Positions 35,505-44,552 are shown, counted from the stretch's first letter. The stretch: DNA of 64,000 bases from CAG-791 sp000431495 (GCA_052117605.1 JBQKIT010000006.1), one strand, 5' to 3'. Notes: a model not told the origin generated them from the letters alone. A program made the numbers and translations.

Positions 35505-36652
35505 AGCAGGTAATATCCAAAGCTTTCGAAACCGCCCCCTATGTGCGATCCCGGATCACCACGGGAGACCTGATGTATTTTGTCGTGCTGGCACTTCTCC
35601 CGTGCGCGGGCATGGGAATTTACCGCTACGGATTTCATGCAGCGCTTCTGATCGGAATCTCGGTTGGCTGCGCCTTTATTCTGGAATTTTTCTGTGACCT
35701 GATCTGGAAGAAGCGGGCAGCGTCCGTGATGGACTACTCCTGCATTGTCACGGGACTTGTGTGCGGCCTGATTCTGCCGCCTGGTGCGCCGCTTTGGGCC
35801 GCTGCCGCACAGTCGGCGCTTGCCATCGTGGTGTTTAAGCATGCTTCCGGAGGACTGGGGCACAATCTTTTCAATCCGGCAATGGCGGCAAAATGTGTAC
35901 TGCTCCTTGTATGCCGCGGCATGATGCTCGATCTGTCCTGTAAGAATTATGAGGGAGTTTCTCCCCTTGCGCTTTTGCAGAACGGGGAGACGCCGAATCT
36001 TCTGGAGATGCTGACCGGCAATGTCGCGGGCTATATCGGGACTGCATCGGCGCTTGCCGTTCTGGCGGGTGTTGTTATTTTGTTCCTTGCGGGAATCATA
36101 GATTTGACCGTACCTCTTGCGGCAATCCTGTCTTTTTCTGTATGCTATGTACTGATCGGCCGCTACGGCCTGTCTCCCTATACGCTGGCGATTCAGCTTG
36201 GCGGAGGAAGCTTTCTGTTTACAGCCTTTGTCATGGCAGAGGATTATACGACCTCACCGATCTCGTTTGCGGCGAGATGCTGGTACGGTCTGATTTTCGG
36301 AGCAGCGGTGTTCTGGGTGAGGAAGGCCGGCTTTTATGAGGACGCAGTGGTCTATGCGCTGCTTCTCGTGAACCTTCTGCGGCCCCTTCTGGATAAGAAG
36401 CTTGCGCCGAAGCCGTTCGGTGCATCGGCGAAGAAGTGGATTCTCAAGGAGCCGAAGAAGAGGCGAAGACCACAGAAAAGTGATGAGGTTCGCCCGGAGC
36501 TTACCAACGAATCCCTCGATCAGGCCTTCCTGCAGTTCCAGGAGCAGATTGAAAAGGAAGCAAGAGGTCTGGAGGCTGCCCGCTATACCGGAGATGACAC
36601 GCTGCTCCGGGAGGCTCTTGCCGAGGCGGGAGAGGAGAAGCCGAAGGGATGA
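35501..36652 (+). CDS. rnfD: RnfD-like membrane subunit lacking the flavinylation motif
   Basis: RnfD is the membrane subunit that covalently carries FMN on a Thr. The 383-residue protein starts at TTG 35501 (TTGA overlap with rnfC; AAGGAGG seven bases upstream). It has nine or ten helices and matches RnfD well ('DYSCIVTGLVCGLILPPGAP', 'GGLGHNLFNPAMAAKCVLL', 'GGGSFLFTAFVMAEDYTTSP'). Where the family has a motif like DGIS-QAT-PL with the FMN-bearing Thr, this protein reads 'YEGVSPLALL': three residues including the Thr are missing. An 80-residue charged tail follows the last helix. thrC is next, not rnfG. Confidence 0.88.
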   Translation: MKQVISKAFETAPYVRSRITTGDLMYFVVLALLPCAGMGIYRYGFHAALLIGISVGCAFILEFFCDLIWKKRAASVMDYSCIVTGLVCGLILPPGAPLWAAAAQSALAIVVFKHASGGLGHNLFNPAMAAKCVLLLVCRGMMLDLSCKNYEGVSPLALLQNGETPNLLEMLTGNVAGYIGTASALAVLAGVVILFLAGIIDLTVPLAAILSFSVCYVLIGRYGLSPYTLAIQLGGGSFLFTAFVMAEDYTTSPISFAARCWYGLIFGAAVFWVRKAGFYEDAVVYALLLVNLLRPLLDKKLAPKPFGASAKKWILKEPKKRRRPQKSDEVRPELTNESLDQAFLQFQEQIEKEARGLEAARYTGDDTLLREALAEAGEEKPKG

Positions 36653-36734
36653 GAGCGTCCGAACCGGCAGGCAGAATCCGGAAGCGACGGTTCCGACGGG
36701 GTGACAGATTGAGTATCAGGTAATGGCATAACAA

Positions 36735-36753
36735 GCCGCGGGATGGCCGCGGC
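36735..36753 (+). other. GC-rich hairpin next to thrC ribosome binding site
   Basis: GCCGCGG (36735-36741), five-base loop, CCGCGGC (36747-36753), followed by AGAGGAGG. The stem is identical to that before secA. Confidence 0.6.
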
Positions 36754-36767
36754 AGAGGAGGAAGATT

Positions 36768-38309
36768 ATGAGCATCATGTACCGCAGCACCAGAAGTGAG
36801 AGCACACCGATTACGGCATCGCAGGCAATTCTGAAGGGCCTTTCGGATGACGGCGGACTGTTCGTTCCCACAGAGCTTCCGAAGCTGGATGTCTCTCTGG
36901 AGAAGCTCTCCGGAATGACCTACCGGGAGGTTGCCTATGAAGTCATGAAGCTGTTTCTTACCGATTATACGGAGGAAGAGCTGGAGGGCTGCATTGCCGC
37001 AGCGTATGACAGCAAGTTTGACACGCCGGCCATCGCTCCTCTCAGAAACGTAAACGGCGTGGAATACATGGAGCTTTTCCATGGCGCCACCATTGCCTTC
37101 AAGGACATGGCGCTGTCGATTCTGCCGCACCTGATGATCACGGCGGCGAAGAAGAACCATGAAGACAAGCAGATCGTCATTCTGACGGCCACCTCGGGCG
37201 ACACCGGCAAGGCTGCGCTGGCAGGCTTTGCGGATGTTCCGGGCACGAAGATCATTGTTTTCTATCCGAAGGACGGTGTTTCCTCGATTCAGGAGCGCCA
37301 GATGGTGACGCAGAAGGGGGAAAACACCTGCGTTGTCGGAATCCGCGGCAACTTCGACGATGCCCAGAGCGGCGTCAAGAAGATCTTCACGGATCCCGCA
37401 GAGAAGGAGAAGCTTGCTGCAGCAGGCTACCAGTTCTCCTCCGCAAACTCCATCAACATCGGCCGCCTCGTTCCGCAGATTGCTTACTATGTCTGGGCTT
37501 ACACGAGACTTCTTGGTGCCGCAGAGAATGAGAAGAAGGACATTTCGGTAAACGGCGGCGTTTCGGCAGCGGAAGCCGTTTCCGCGGGCGAAGCCGTGAA
37601 TTTTGTCGTTCCCACCGGAAATTTCGGCAACATCCTTGCCGCCTATTATGCGAAGGAGCTCGGCGTTCCGGTTCACAGGCTGATCTGTGCCTCCAACTCC
37701 AACAAGGTTCTGTATGATTTCTTCCAGACCGGCGAGTATGACCGCAACCGCGAGTTCGTTCTGACCACCTCGCCGTCGATGGATATCCTGATTTCCTCCA
37801 ATCTGGAGCGCTTGATCTACCACATCGCAGGCGACAGTGCCGAGGCGGATGCCGGCTTTATGAAGAAGCTTTCCGAGGAGGGAAAATATCAGATCACCGA
37901 CGAGATGCGCAAAAGACTCGGCGATTTTGCAGGCGGCTATGCTGACGAGGAAGAGACTGCGGAGGAAATCCGGGAGCGCTACGAGAAGGACGGCTACGTC
38001 ATCGATCCGCACACGGCAGTTGCCTCTGCGGTTTACGGAAAATACCGGAAGGAGACCGGCGATGCGACCAGAACCGTGATCGTCTCCACAGCTTCTCCGT
38101 TCAAGTTCGAGACATCGGTCATGAAGGCGCTCGGAAAGCCCCACGAGCTTCCGGATCTGGAGCTTGCAGATGCGCTCTCCGCAGTAAGCGGCACCCCTGT
38201 TCCTCAGGCGGTTGCAGGACTTCGCGGCGCGGAAATCCGTCATAAGACGGTCTGCGACAAGGACGAAAAGGCTATGGCAGCCGAGGTGGAGAAATTCCTC
38301 GGCATCTGA
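36768..38309 (+). CDS. thrC: threonine synthase
   Basis: PLP enzyme that converts O-phosphohomoserine to threonine. The 513-residue protein belongs to the longer (yeast/E. coli-like) class: 'SDDGGLFVPTELP' near residue 30, PLP Lys 112 in 'ATIAFKDMALS', 'ILTATSGDTGKAAL', 'VVPTGNFGNILAAYYAKELG' for phosphate binding, and 'STASPFKFETSV' near the end. A short Ala/Glu/Val insertion ('NGGVSAAEAVSAGEAV') sits before the phosphate loop. GAGGAGGAAG precedes the ATG. An aminopeptidase gene follows after 86 bases. Confidence 0.95.
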   Translation: MSIMYRSTRSESTPITASQAILKGLSDDGGLFVPTELPKLDVSLEKLSGMTYREVAYEVMKLFLTDYTEEELEGCIAAAYDSKFDTPAIAPLRNVNGVEYMELFHGATIAFKDMALSILPHLMITAAKKNHEDKQIVILTATSGDTGKAALAGFADVPGTKIIVFYPKDGVSSIQERQMVTQKGENTCVVGIRGNFDDAQSGVKKIFTDPAEKEKLAAAGYQFSSANSINIGRLVPQIAYYVWAYTRLLGAAENEKKDISVNGGVSAAEAVSAGEAVNFVVPTGNFGNILAAYYAKELGVPVHRLICASNSNKVLYDFFQTGEYDRNREFVLTTSPSMDILISSNLERLIYHIAGDSAEADAGFMKKLSEEGKYQITDEMRKRLGDFAGGYADEEETAEEIRERYEKDGYVIDPHTAVASAVYGKYRKETGDATRTVIVSTASPFKFETSVMKALGKPHELPDLELADALSAVSGTPVPQAVAGLRGAEIRHKTVCDKDEKAMAAEVEKFLGI

Positions 38310-38395
38310 ATTTCCGGAGAAAAGACCTGAAGGAAATTTCAGGAGAGAAAAGACCGGAGAGTCGGAAAGAAAACAGGAAAGAAGGACAGAGAGAA

Positions 38396-40312
38396 ATGGC
38401 AGAGAACAGATGCGTCGCCCGTCTTGCGGCGCTTCGCGGTGTGATGGAGAGAAACGGTGTGGACACCGTGATCATTCCTACCGCGGATTATCACAATTCG
38501 GAATATGTGGCAGACTGTTTCAAGGCAAGAGAGTACTACAGCGGCTTTACAGGCTCCGCAGGCATTCTCGCCGTGCGGGGAGAAGAAGCCGCGCTCTGGG
38601 CAGACGGACGTTATTTTATCCAGGCGGAGCATGAGCTTGCAGGAAGCGGCATCACCCTGATGAAAATGGGAGAGCCCGGCGTTCCGACGCTTCACGAATG
38701 GCTGAAGGCAGAGATGCCGGAGAATTCGCGGCTTGCCTTTGACGGCCGCTGCATCACCAAGGCAGAAGGGCAGGCACTCGCCGCTCTTCTTGGCGAGAAG
38801 AAGGTGGAGGTTTCTGCGGAGAAGGACCTTGCGGGAGATACCTGGGAAAACCGCCCCGCACTTCCGAAGCACCCTGTTTTTCTCCTGGATGCGGAAAAAT
38901 ACGCGGGTGAGTCCGCCGAGTCGAAGCTGAAAAGACTTCGCGGGAAAATGGCGGAGAAGAATGTCACAGCCTATGTCAGCAGCAAGCTGGACGAGATCAT
39001 GTGGCTCTTCAACATCCGCGGAAATGACGTGGAATGCAACCCGGTGGCGCTGTCCTACGCCGTTGTGACGAAGGATAAGGCACTCCTGTACCTTCAGGAC
39101 GAGGAGGTGACCGGGGAGCTGAAAGAATATGCAAAGGAAGCAGGCATCACGCTCCGCAGCTATGAGCGCTTCCTTGCGGACCTGCCGGAGCTGCCGCTTG
39201 GCGAGGAAGCCGCGGTCAGAGTCTGGATCGACCCGGATTACACGAGCTTCTCCGTGTACTGCGCTCTTCTGAAGAATCTGGATCGGACCATCCGTGAGGA
39301 GCTGAAGGCAGAGGGCGTTGATCTTGCGGCACTGCCCAAGGCGGCTGCGGATAAGATTCTTGCCTCCGAGGAAGCAAAACACTTCGTTGAGACGCCGAGC
39401 CCCGTGGACTTTATGAAGTCTATCCGCAATGAGACGGAGATTCGGAACTTCCGTGACATTTACGTGGAGGACAGCGCAGCACTTACGAAGTTTATTTACT
39501 GGCTGAAAAAGAGCATGAAGGAGGGAACGCAGCTGACGGAGGGCTCCGCAGCCGCTTACCTGGATCAGCTGAGAGCCGGGATTTCCGATTATGTGGAGCT
39601 TTCCTTCCCGACGATTTCCGCGTACGGAAGCAACGCGGCCATGATGCACTACGAGCCCGGCGAGGACGGCGGAGCGGCGCTTTCCCCGGAGGGAATGCTT
39701 CTTGTGGATTCCGGCGGACATTATCTTCGCGGGACAACGGATGTCACAAGAACGATGTCCCTCGGACCCGTGACGGACGAGATGCGCCGCAGCTATACGC
39801 TGACCGCGGTCTCGCAGCTGCAGCTGATGGGCACGGTATTCCTTAAGGGCTGCAACGGCATTGCGCTCGATATCACGGCGAGAGAGCCCATGTGGGAGAA
39901 CGGCATGGACTACAAGTGCGGCACCGGGCACGGAATCGGTTATCTTCTGAACGTGCATGAGGGCCCGCAGACCATCCGCTGGAGAGAGCGTGAAAAAGCA
40001 GACTCCACGCCGCTTGAGGCCGGCATGGTGGTTTCGGACGAGCCCGGCGTTTACCGGGAGGGCGCGTACGGCATCCGGATCGAGACGATCCTCCTTTGCC
40101 GCGAATGGGGAACAACGCCGGATGGAACGTTCCTTTGCTTCGAGCCGCTCACCTTCGCGCCGCTGGACCGCGATCTGATCGATCCGTCCGTCCTTACGCC
40201 GCACACAAGAAAGCTCCTGAACGACTATCACAGAAGCGTTCTGGAGAAAATATCCCCTTACCTGAACGAGGAAGAGAAGCTCTGGCTTTCCGGTGAATGC
40301 GCAGAGATCTGA
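38396..40312 (+). CDS. M24-family aminopeptidase P (Xaa-Pro aminopeptidase)
   Basis: Cleaves the first residue of peptides with Pro in position two, using two metal ions. The 638-residue protein has two creatinase-like N-terminal domains and the M24 catalytic domain with 'LLVDSGGHYLRGTTDVTRT' (two Asp ligands), 'GTGHGIGYLLNVHEGP' (His), 'VVSDEPGVYREG' (Glu) and 'GIRIET' (Glu). Length fits the large eukaryote-like form found in Clostridia. AAGGA precedes the ATG. The last codons and stop are part of a 32-nt tandem duplication. Confidence 0.93.
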   Translation: MAENRCVARLAALRGVMERNGVDTVIIPTADYHNSEYVADCFKAREYYSGFTGSAGILAVRGEEAALWADGRYFIQAEHELAGSGITLMKMGEPGVPTLHEWLKAEMPENSRLAFDGRCITKAEGQALAALLGEKKVEVSAEKDLAGDTWENRPALPKHPVFLLDAEKYAGESAESKLKRLRGKMAEKNVTAYVSSKLDEIMWLFNIRGNDVECNPVALSYAVVTKDKALLYLQDEEVTGELKEYAKEAGITLRSYERFLADLPELPLGEEAAVRVWIDPDYTSFSVYCALLKNLDRTIREELKAEGVDLAALPKAAADKILASEEAKHFVETPSPVDFMKSIRNETEIRNFRDIYVEDSAALTKFIYWLKKSMKEGTQLTEGSAAAYLDQLRAGISDYVELSFPTISAYGSNAAMMHYEPGEDGGAALSPEGMLLVDSGGHYLRGTTDVTRTMSLGPVTDEMRRSYTLTAVSQLQLMGTVFLKGCNGIALDITAREPMWENGMDYKCGTGHGIGYLLNVHEGPQTIRWREREKADSTPLEAGMVVSDEPGVYREGAYGIRIETILLCREWGTTPDGTFLCFEPLTFAPLDRDLIDPSVLTPHTRKLLNDYHRSVLEKISPYLNEEEKLWLSGECAEI

Positions 40313-40361
40313 AGCTGATTTCCGGTGAATGCACAGAAATATGGAGCTGATTTCCGGGTCC
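40287..40361 (+). repeat. 32-nt tandem duplication across a stop codon
   Basis: Unit 40287-40318 (containing the aminopeptidase stop TGA at 40310-40312) is repeated at 40319-40350 with few changes, and starts again at 40351. Confidence 0.8.
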
Positions 40362-40369
40362 TTTTTGCA

Positions 40370-40398
40370 TAGACAAAAGGACCCCGGATTGTTATACT
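40370..40398 (+). promoter_or_regulatory. promoter of 6S RNA
   Basis: TAGACA (40370-40375), 17-nt spacer, TATACT (40393-40398); start predicted near 40405. Confidence 0.6.
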
Positions 40399-40404
40399 TA
40401 GTCT

Positions 40405-40610
40405 TGCCTGGAAGCATTCTTCCTGTGCTATTTTGAACCTACAAATACTTTAAACGGGAGCTTCGTTTCGCATTATGGCTGTCGCGCCCCTGTCCTTACG
40501 GACAGAAGACCCCGGCTTGTCCGGCGTTCTCGGGATGGCAAAAGTAGCTGCTTCGGGCACCCACCTGGCTGAGGCTAGGAGTCAAAGTGCACAGGGCTTT
40601 CGGGTTTTTT
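40405..40610 (+). ncRNA. ssrS: 6S RNA
   Basis: 6S RNA mimics an open promoter and sequesters the sigma-A RNA polymerase. CCTGTGC (40422-40428) pairs with GCACAGG (40589-40595); the stem continues with ATTTTGA against TCAAAGT and CCTA against TAGG. Inside is the Clostridia-type pattern TTTAAACGGGAGC...GGCTGTC...CCCTGTCC...GGACAG...CCCGGC...GGCAAAAGTA...GGGCACCCACCTG...GGCTAGG. A T-run follows at 40605. Exact ends are estimates. Confidence 0.85.
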
Positions 40611-40746
40611 CTTTCTCTGTTCGGATTCCTATCTTTTCTTTTTATCATTTACTTTTTGGTCGGCGTTCTTATTCCATTGAATTTCTCTCTGAATGAATTG
40701 TATCCCTTGTCAAGTGTACTCTGCCTGTCTCGTAAGCTGGACAAGC

Positions 40747-40789
40747 TTTTTGAGGGACGCTTTTTTGGGGGACACTTTTTGAGGGACGG
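40747..40789 (+). repeat. three 14/15-nt tandem repeats
   Basis: TTTTTGAGGGACGC and two variants, directly before the main 52-nt repeat array. The stretch between the 6S RNA and here holds no gene I can support. Confidence 0.75.
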
Positions 40790-40791
40790 AA

Positions 40792-41088
40792 ATTCATCCT
40801 GATTTGCAAGAATACTTGTCCAGAGATGATTTCTTTCGATGGGATTCATCCTGATTAGCAGGAAATGTCTGCGAGGGATGATTTCCGGCGGGGAAATGCA
40901 TCCTGATTTGCTGGAAAAGTCTGCGAGGGATGATTTCCAACGAGGAAATGCGTCCTGATTTGCAGGAAATGTCTTGGAGGGATGATTTCCAACGGGGAAA
41001 TGCATCCTGATTTGCTGGAAAAATCTGTGAGGGATGATTTCCGGCGAGAAAATGCATCCTGATTTGCAAGAATGTCTTTCCAGAGATG
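40792..41088 (+). repeat. 52-nt hairpin repeats, locus 2 (five units and a part)
   Basis: Units start at 40792, 40844, 40896, 40948, 41000 and 41052 with an exact 52-nt period. GGATGATTTCC at the end of one unit pairs with GGAAATGCATCC across the unit border (11 pairs, one bulged base, small loop). There are no unique spacers, so this is not CRISPR. Minus-strand frames through it only reflect the repeat. Confidence 0.95.
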
Positions 41089-41129
41089 CATTAAGGAAAA
41101 AAGGCATCTTCAAACCAGTCCTGCCAGCA

Positions 41130-41165
41130 CAAACAAAAAGAGAGCGCGGCTCTCTTTTTTGTTTG
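41130..41165. terminator. bidirectional intrinsic terminator
   Basis: CAAACAAAAAGAGAGC and GCTCTCTTTTTTGTTTG form a long stem with A-run and T-run arms, usable on either strand. Confidence 0.8.
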
Positions 41166-41364
41166 TCCGCTTCCAATTTCTCTTAAGAACATAGGATGTG
41201 ATAATATGAGAGGAAGCATGGTATCCTGTTCTCTTTGCAGCAGGAAATCGCACATGTTTGCAGATTGCAGCAGAGAACCGGGCTGTGCATGCTTGCGACG
41301 GGAAGCCATGCAGATCAATGATGGAAGAACGGACGACATGGATCAGGAGGTTGCCTGACAATAA

Positions 41365-43143
41365 ATGATGAGAGTACTGAATTTCTTAAGACAGCTTGCC
41401 ATATATTTTTCCTACGGTCTTCTTTGCATCTTATCCGTGATTACGCTTTTTTTCAGCCTGGCGACGGTAATCCGATTTCGGCAGTATGAGCAGAATGATC
41501 TGTTTGACATTGTGCGGGATCATGTGCCGCTGCTGCTTCTTTCTATGGTGGTCATCCTGGTATTGATGCGAATGGTCCTAAAGTGCATGACCAGAAGCCG
41601 GGGTAGAAGCAGGAGCAAGATCAGGAGCAAGAGCAAGATCAGGAGCAGGAGCGAGCAGGGGAAAAGCGGAGAGCACCCCCCGTTTCCGTGGCCGATGCTC
41701 CTTGCAGCAGGGGGAATGTCTTTGTTTCTCGTGCTGGTGATCCGGGGAAATGCAACCAACGATGCTCTTCAGCTGGATGAGATCATGCAGGCTTTTTCCA
41801 GGGGAGATTACAGCTCACTGCAGGAGGGCGGCTATCTGTTCGTCTATCCGTTCCAGGTGACCTATGTCCTCATCGGGCAGGTGATTCAGGCGCTGTGCGG
41901 TCCGTCCAATTATCTGGTGTATCAGCTGCTGAACGTTGTCTCGATTCTTTGCAACCTGTATTTCCTGTATCAGATCACGTGGGAGCTGTTCCATGACAGG
42001 AGGGTCTGTGCGGTGATGCAGCTTCTGTCAATGGGCTGCTGGTTCTACTATGTCTTTGCAACCTTTATTTATGCGGACCTGTGGTCCTTTGCGGTGCAGA
42101 GTGCGGCATTTCTCCTGGAGATCCGATATCTGAACCGGAGAAGGCTTCGCGACATCATCGGGGCCGGGATCTGCATCGCTGCGGCAACGCTGCTGAAAAC
42201 CAACTGCTACGTGGCGCTGATCGCCATGATCCTGATTCTTCTGATGGACGCGGTGAAAGCAGCAGTGAGTGCAGCAGCCGGTACTGCAGCCTCTGGAAAT
42301 GCTGGGGGCTCTGGGAATACAGCCGGTACTGCAGCAGCCGGAAATGCTGAAGCCTCCGGAAATGCAGGAGCTCTGATCCTGCGCGCGGTGCTGCTTGGCG
42401 TCATGTTCGTTGTTCTTACCAAGGGCGCGCAGAGCGCTGTGAATTTTGGAACGGCAAGGGCAGCAGGAATTGAGAAAATGCCGGAAGGCGTTCCGTCTGC
42501 GGCTTATTTTGCCATGGGGATGGAGGAGACGGAGGGAAAATACGGCTGGTACAACGGCAGAAATGTCGGCCTTTTCCGGGATGCCGGCTATGACAGAGAG
42601 CAGACCGTTCTGGATGCCCGGGAGACCATGAAGGCATCGATTGGGGAATTCCAGAATTCCAAGCGGTATCTCATTCGCTTTTATGCGGGAAAATTCCTGT
42701 CGCAGTGGGGCGATCCCACCTGCGTTTCCATGAGGGAGATGGAGGAGACGAGACGGCATACGGGAGAGCTTCCGAAGCTAGTGGATTCTCTTATCTTCGG
42801 AACGGGAAGCCGGATTCTTCAGTGGGGGATGAATGTGACGCACTCTCTGATCTATCTGGGACTCACCATTTATCTGCTCAGCGTCACAGGGTCTGCGCTC
42901 CGAAGAAAGCAAAAGCTCAGAATGCCGGCGCAGAACGGCCAACAGGCACAAAAGCAGGGACAGCACCTTCACACCGTATCCGAGCCGGAAATTCTGCTGG
43001 TTCTCTTTCTCGTCGGCGGGATGCTGTTCCACCAGATCTGGGAGGCCTCCGGAAGATACACCATGCGGTATTATCTGACGATGCTGCCCCTCGCGGCATG
43101 GGGAATCTGCCGCCTGATCGGAGGAAAGCAGCAGGAGGCCTGA
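41365..43143 (+). CDS. multi-pass membrane glycosyltransferase-like protein
   Basis: A 592-residue membrane protein with about ten helices, resembling lipid-linked-sugar glycosyltransferases of the GT39/GT83-like type (inference from topology). The first outer loop has 'NATNDALQLDEIMQAFSRGD', with acidic residues in the place where such enzymes hold the catalytic Asp. Two low-complexity segments stand out: Arg/Ser/Lys repeats near residue 78 and Ala/Gly/Asn repeats near residue 300, both in predicted loops. AGGAGG lies 13 bases upstream, a rather long gap; ATG 41368 is an equal choice. Confidence 0.72.
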   Translation: MMRVLNFLRQLAIYFSYGLLCILSVITLFFSLATVIRFRQYEQNDLFDIVRDHVPLLLLSMVVILVLMRMVLKCMTRSRGRSRSKIRSKSKIRSRSEQGKSGEHPPFPWPMLLAAGGMSLFLVLVIRGNATNDALQLDEIMQAFSRGDYSSLQEGGYLFVYPFQVTYVLIGQVIQALCGPSNYLVYQLLNVVSILCNLYFLYQITWELFHDRRVCAVMQLLSMGCWFYYVFATFIYADLWSFAVQSAAFLLEIRYLNRRRLRDIIGAGICIAAATLLKTNCYVALIAMILILLMDAVKAAVSAAAGTAASGNAGGSGNTAGTAAAGNAEASGNAGALILRAVLLGVMFVVLTKGAQSAVNFGTARAAGIEKMPEGVPSAAYFAMGMEETEGKYGWYNGRNVGLFRDAGYDREQTVLDARETMKASIGEFQNSKRYLIRFYAGKFLSQWGDPTCVSMREMEETRRHTGELPKLVDSLIFGTGSRILQWGMNVTHSLIYLGLTIYLLSVTGSALRRKQKLRMPAQNGQQAQKQGQHLHTVSEPEILLVLFLVGGMLFHQIWEASGRYTMRYYLTMLPLAAWGICRLIGGKQQEA

Positions 43144-43284
43144 AAAGATCGGAAACAGGTTGGAATGATCTGAGAAAAATCTGAAATGGTCTGAGCAAAA
43201 CAGAGGAGGCCTGAGAAATTCTGCAAGGTCTGAGAGGGACATATTAGCAATAACTCGATAAAGGATTCTGGACAGGGGGATGAA

Positions 43285-44433
43285 ATGCTGGATCCGACAG
43301 GACGTTATTACAACATATTTATGGGCTGCATCATGGGAGGCGCATTCGGAGATGCGCTCGGTTTTCCCGTGGAGTTTATGCAGCTGTCTGAGATCGTGGA
43401 GCACTATGGACGCCAGGGAATCGTAAAGCCGCAGTTCGGGCCGAATCAGAAGGCTCTTGTCAGCGATGACACGCAGATGATTCTGTTCGGGATGGACGGG
43501 CTGACCGAGGGAATCCGGCTTCGCAGAAGCGGGGCTGCGGATGCGGACGCCGAAATTTTCCTGGACCTGGCCTATCTGGACTGGTATGCGACGCAGCAAT
43601 CCAGAATCCGCTATACCCATCCTTTTACGGCAATTTACACGGATCACCGCCTGAAGGCGCAGCGCGCACCGGGAAAAACATGCATGAGCGCTTTGGCACA
43701 GCAGTTCATTGCGGCGCAGGGAACCGGAGAGGAATACAATGTGCAAAAACGCGGAACGATGGAGCAGCCTTTCAATGCCAGCAAGGGGTGCGGCTCGGTG
43801 ATGCGGGCAGCTCCGATCGGGCTGATGCTGAACGAGGAAACCCAGAATCTCCGGAGAGAAAATGTCGCCCTTGCGGCAGCCCGCGATGCTGCGCTTACGC
43901 ACGGGCATCCCTTCGCCTGGCTGTCCTCGGCGCTTCTTGCCGAGATGATTCACCGGATGCTCTACCGGCGGCCTGCGGATCCGACTCTGGAGCGCCTTGC
44001 CGCCAATGCGGTCTACCAGGTGGAGCAGCAGTTCCGCGGCTTAAAGGATCTCCCGGAGTTCATCGCGCTTATGGAAAAGGCCATGGAGCTTGCCGCAACG
44101 CCTTCGATCACCACAGGAAAAAGCCTCTCCCGGCTTGGGAAAGGGGAGACCTGCGAATCGGCGCTCGCCATGAGCCTCTATTTGACCCTTCGCTATCAGA
44201 ACGATTATTTTACGGCGATCCACGCCGCCGTCAATCAGAACGGCGACTCCGACACAGCAGGCTCCGTCACCGGAAATCTTCTCGGAGCCTGGCTTGGATA
44301 TGAAGCCATCAGCTATCAGCTGGACTGCGTCTACGGCATGCAGGATTTCCTGGGACAGCATCTGGAAATGCACGACCTGATCCTGGACACTGTGCGAAGA
44401 GCCTGGCACACCGCAATTCTCGGGGATCATTGA
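43285..44433 (+). CDS. ADP-ribosylglycohydrolase family protein
   Basis: DraG/ARH-type enzymes remove ADP-ribose from proteins or other molecules with two Mg ions. The 382-residue protein has the family signatures: 'MGGAFGDALGFPVEF' near the start, 'SDDTQMILF' (metal ligands), 'GCGSVMRAAPIGLM', 'THGHPFAWLSSALLAEMI' and 'NQNGDSDTAGSVTGNLLGA' (metal ligands). Length is normal. GGGGGATGAA precedes the ATG. No ADP-ribosyltransferase gene is nearby, so a dinitrogenase-reductase role is not supported; a general or toxin-countering role is possible. Confidence 0.9.
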   Translation: MLDPTGRYYNIFMGCIMGGAFGDALGFPVEFMQLSEIVEHYGRQGIVKPQFGPNQKALVSDDTQMILFGMDGLTEGIRLRRSGAADADAEIFLDLAYLDWYATQQSRIRYTHPFTAIYTDHRLKAQRAPGKTCMSALAQQFIAAQGTGEEYNVQKRGTMEQPFNASKGCGSVMRAAPIGLMLNEETQNLRRENVALAAARDAALTHGHPFAWLSSALLAEMIHRMLYRRPADPTLERLAANAVYQVEQQFRGLKDLPEFIALMEKAMELAATPSITTGKSLSRLGKGETCESALAMSLYLTLRYQNDYFTAIHAAVNQNGDSDTAGSVTGNLLGAWLGYEAISYQLDCVYGMQDFLGQHLEMHDLILDTVRRAWHTAILGDH

Positions 44434-44436
44434 AGC

Positions 44437-44527
44437 GCTTTCTTGCGTTACTTCACTGCGTCACTTTCTCGCGTCACTTCACTGCGGCGCTTCCTCACGG
44501 CGCTTTCTCACGGCACTTCCTCACGGC
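44437..44527 (+). repeat. seven 13-nt tandem repeats
   Basis: Units of type ACTTCCTCACGGC run with exact 13-nt period from 44437 to 44527, directly after the ADP-ribosylglycohydrolase stop. Confidence 0.85.
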
Positions 44528-44552
44528 ACGTTAACGAGACATTTCCATGCAG

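Noticed and set aside
40587..40802. Small hydrophobic open frame of 71 codons
   Set aside because: It starts within the 6S RNA stem, has no binding site and runs into repeats.
40792..41088. Possible CRISPR array
   Set aside because: The 52-nt units are tandem and similar over their whole length; there are no unique spacers and no cas genes in the window.
40649..41176. Minus-strand open frames with repeated residues
   Set aside because: They only translate the 52-nt repeat, in three frames at once, without starts or binding sites.
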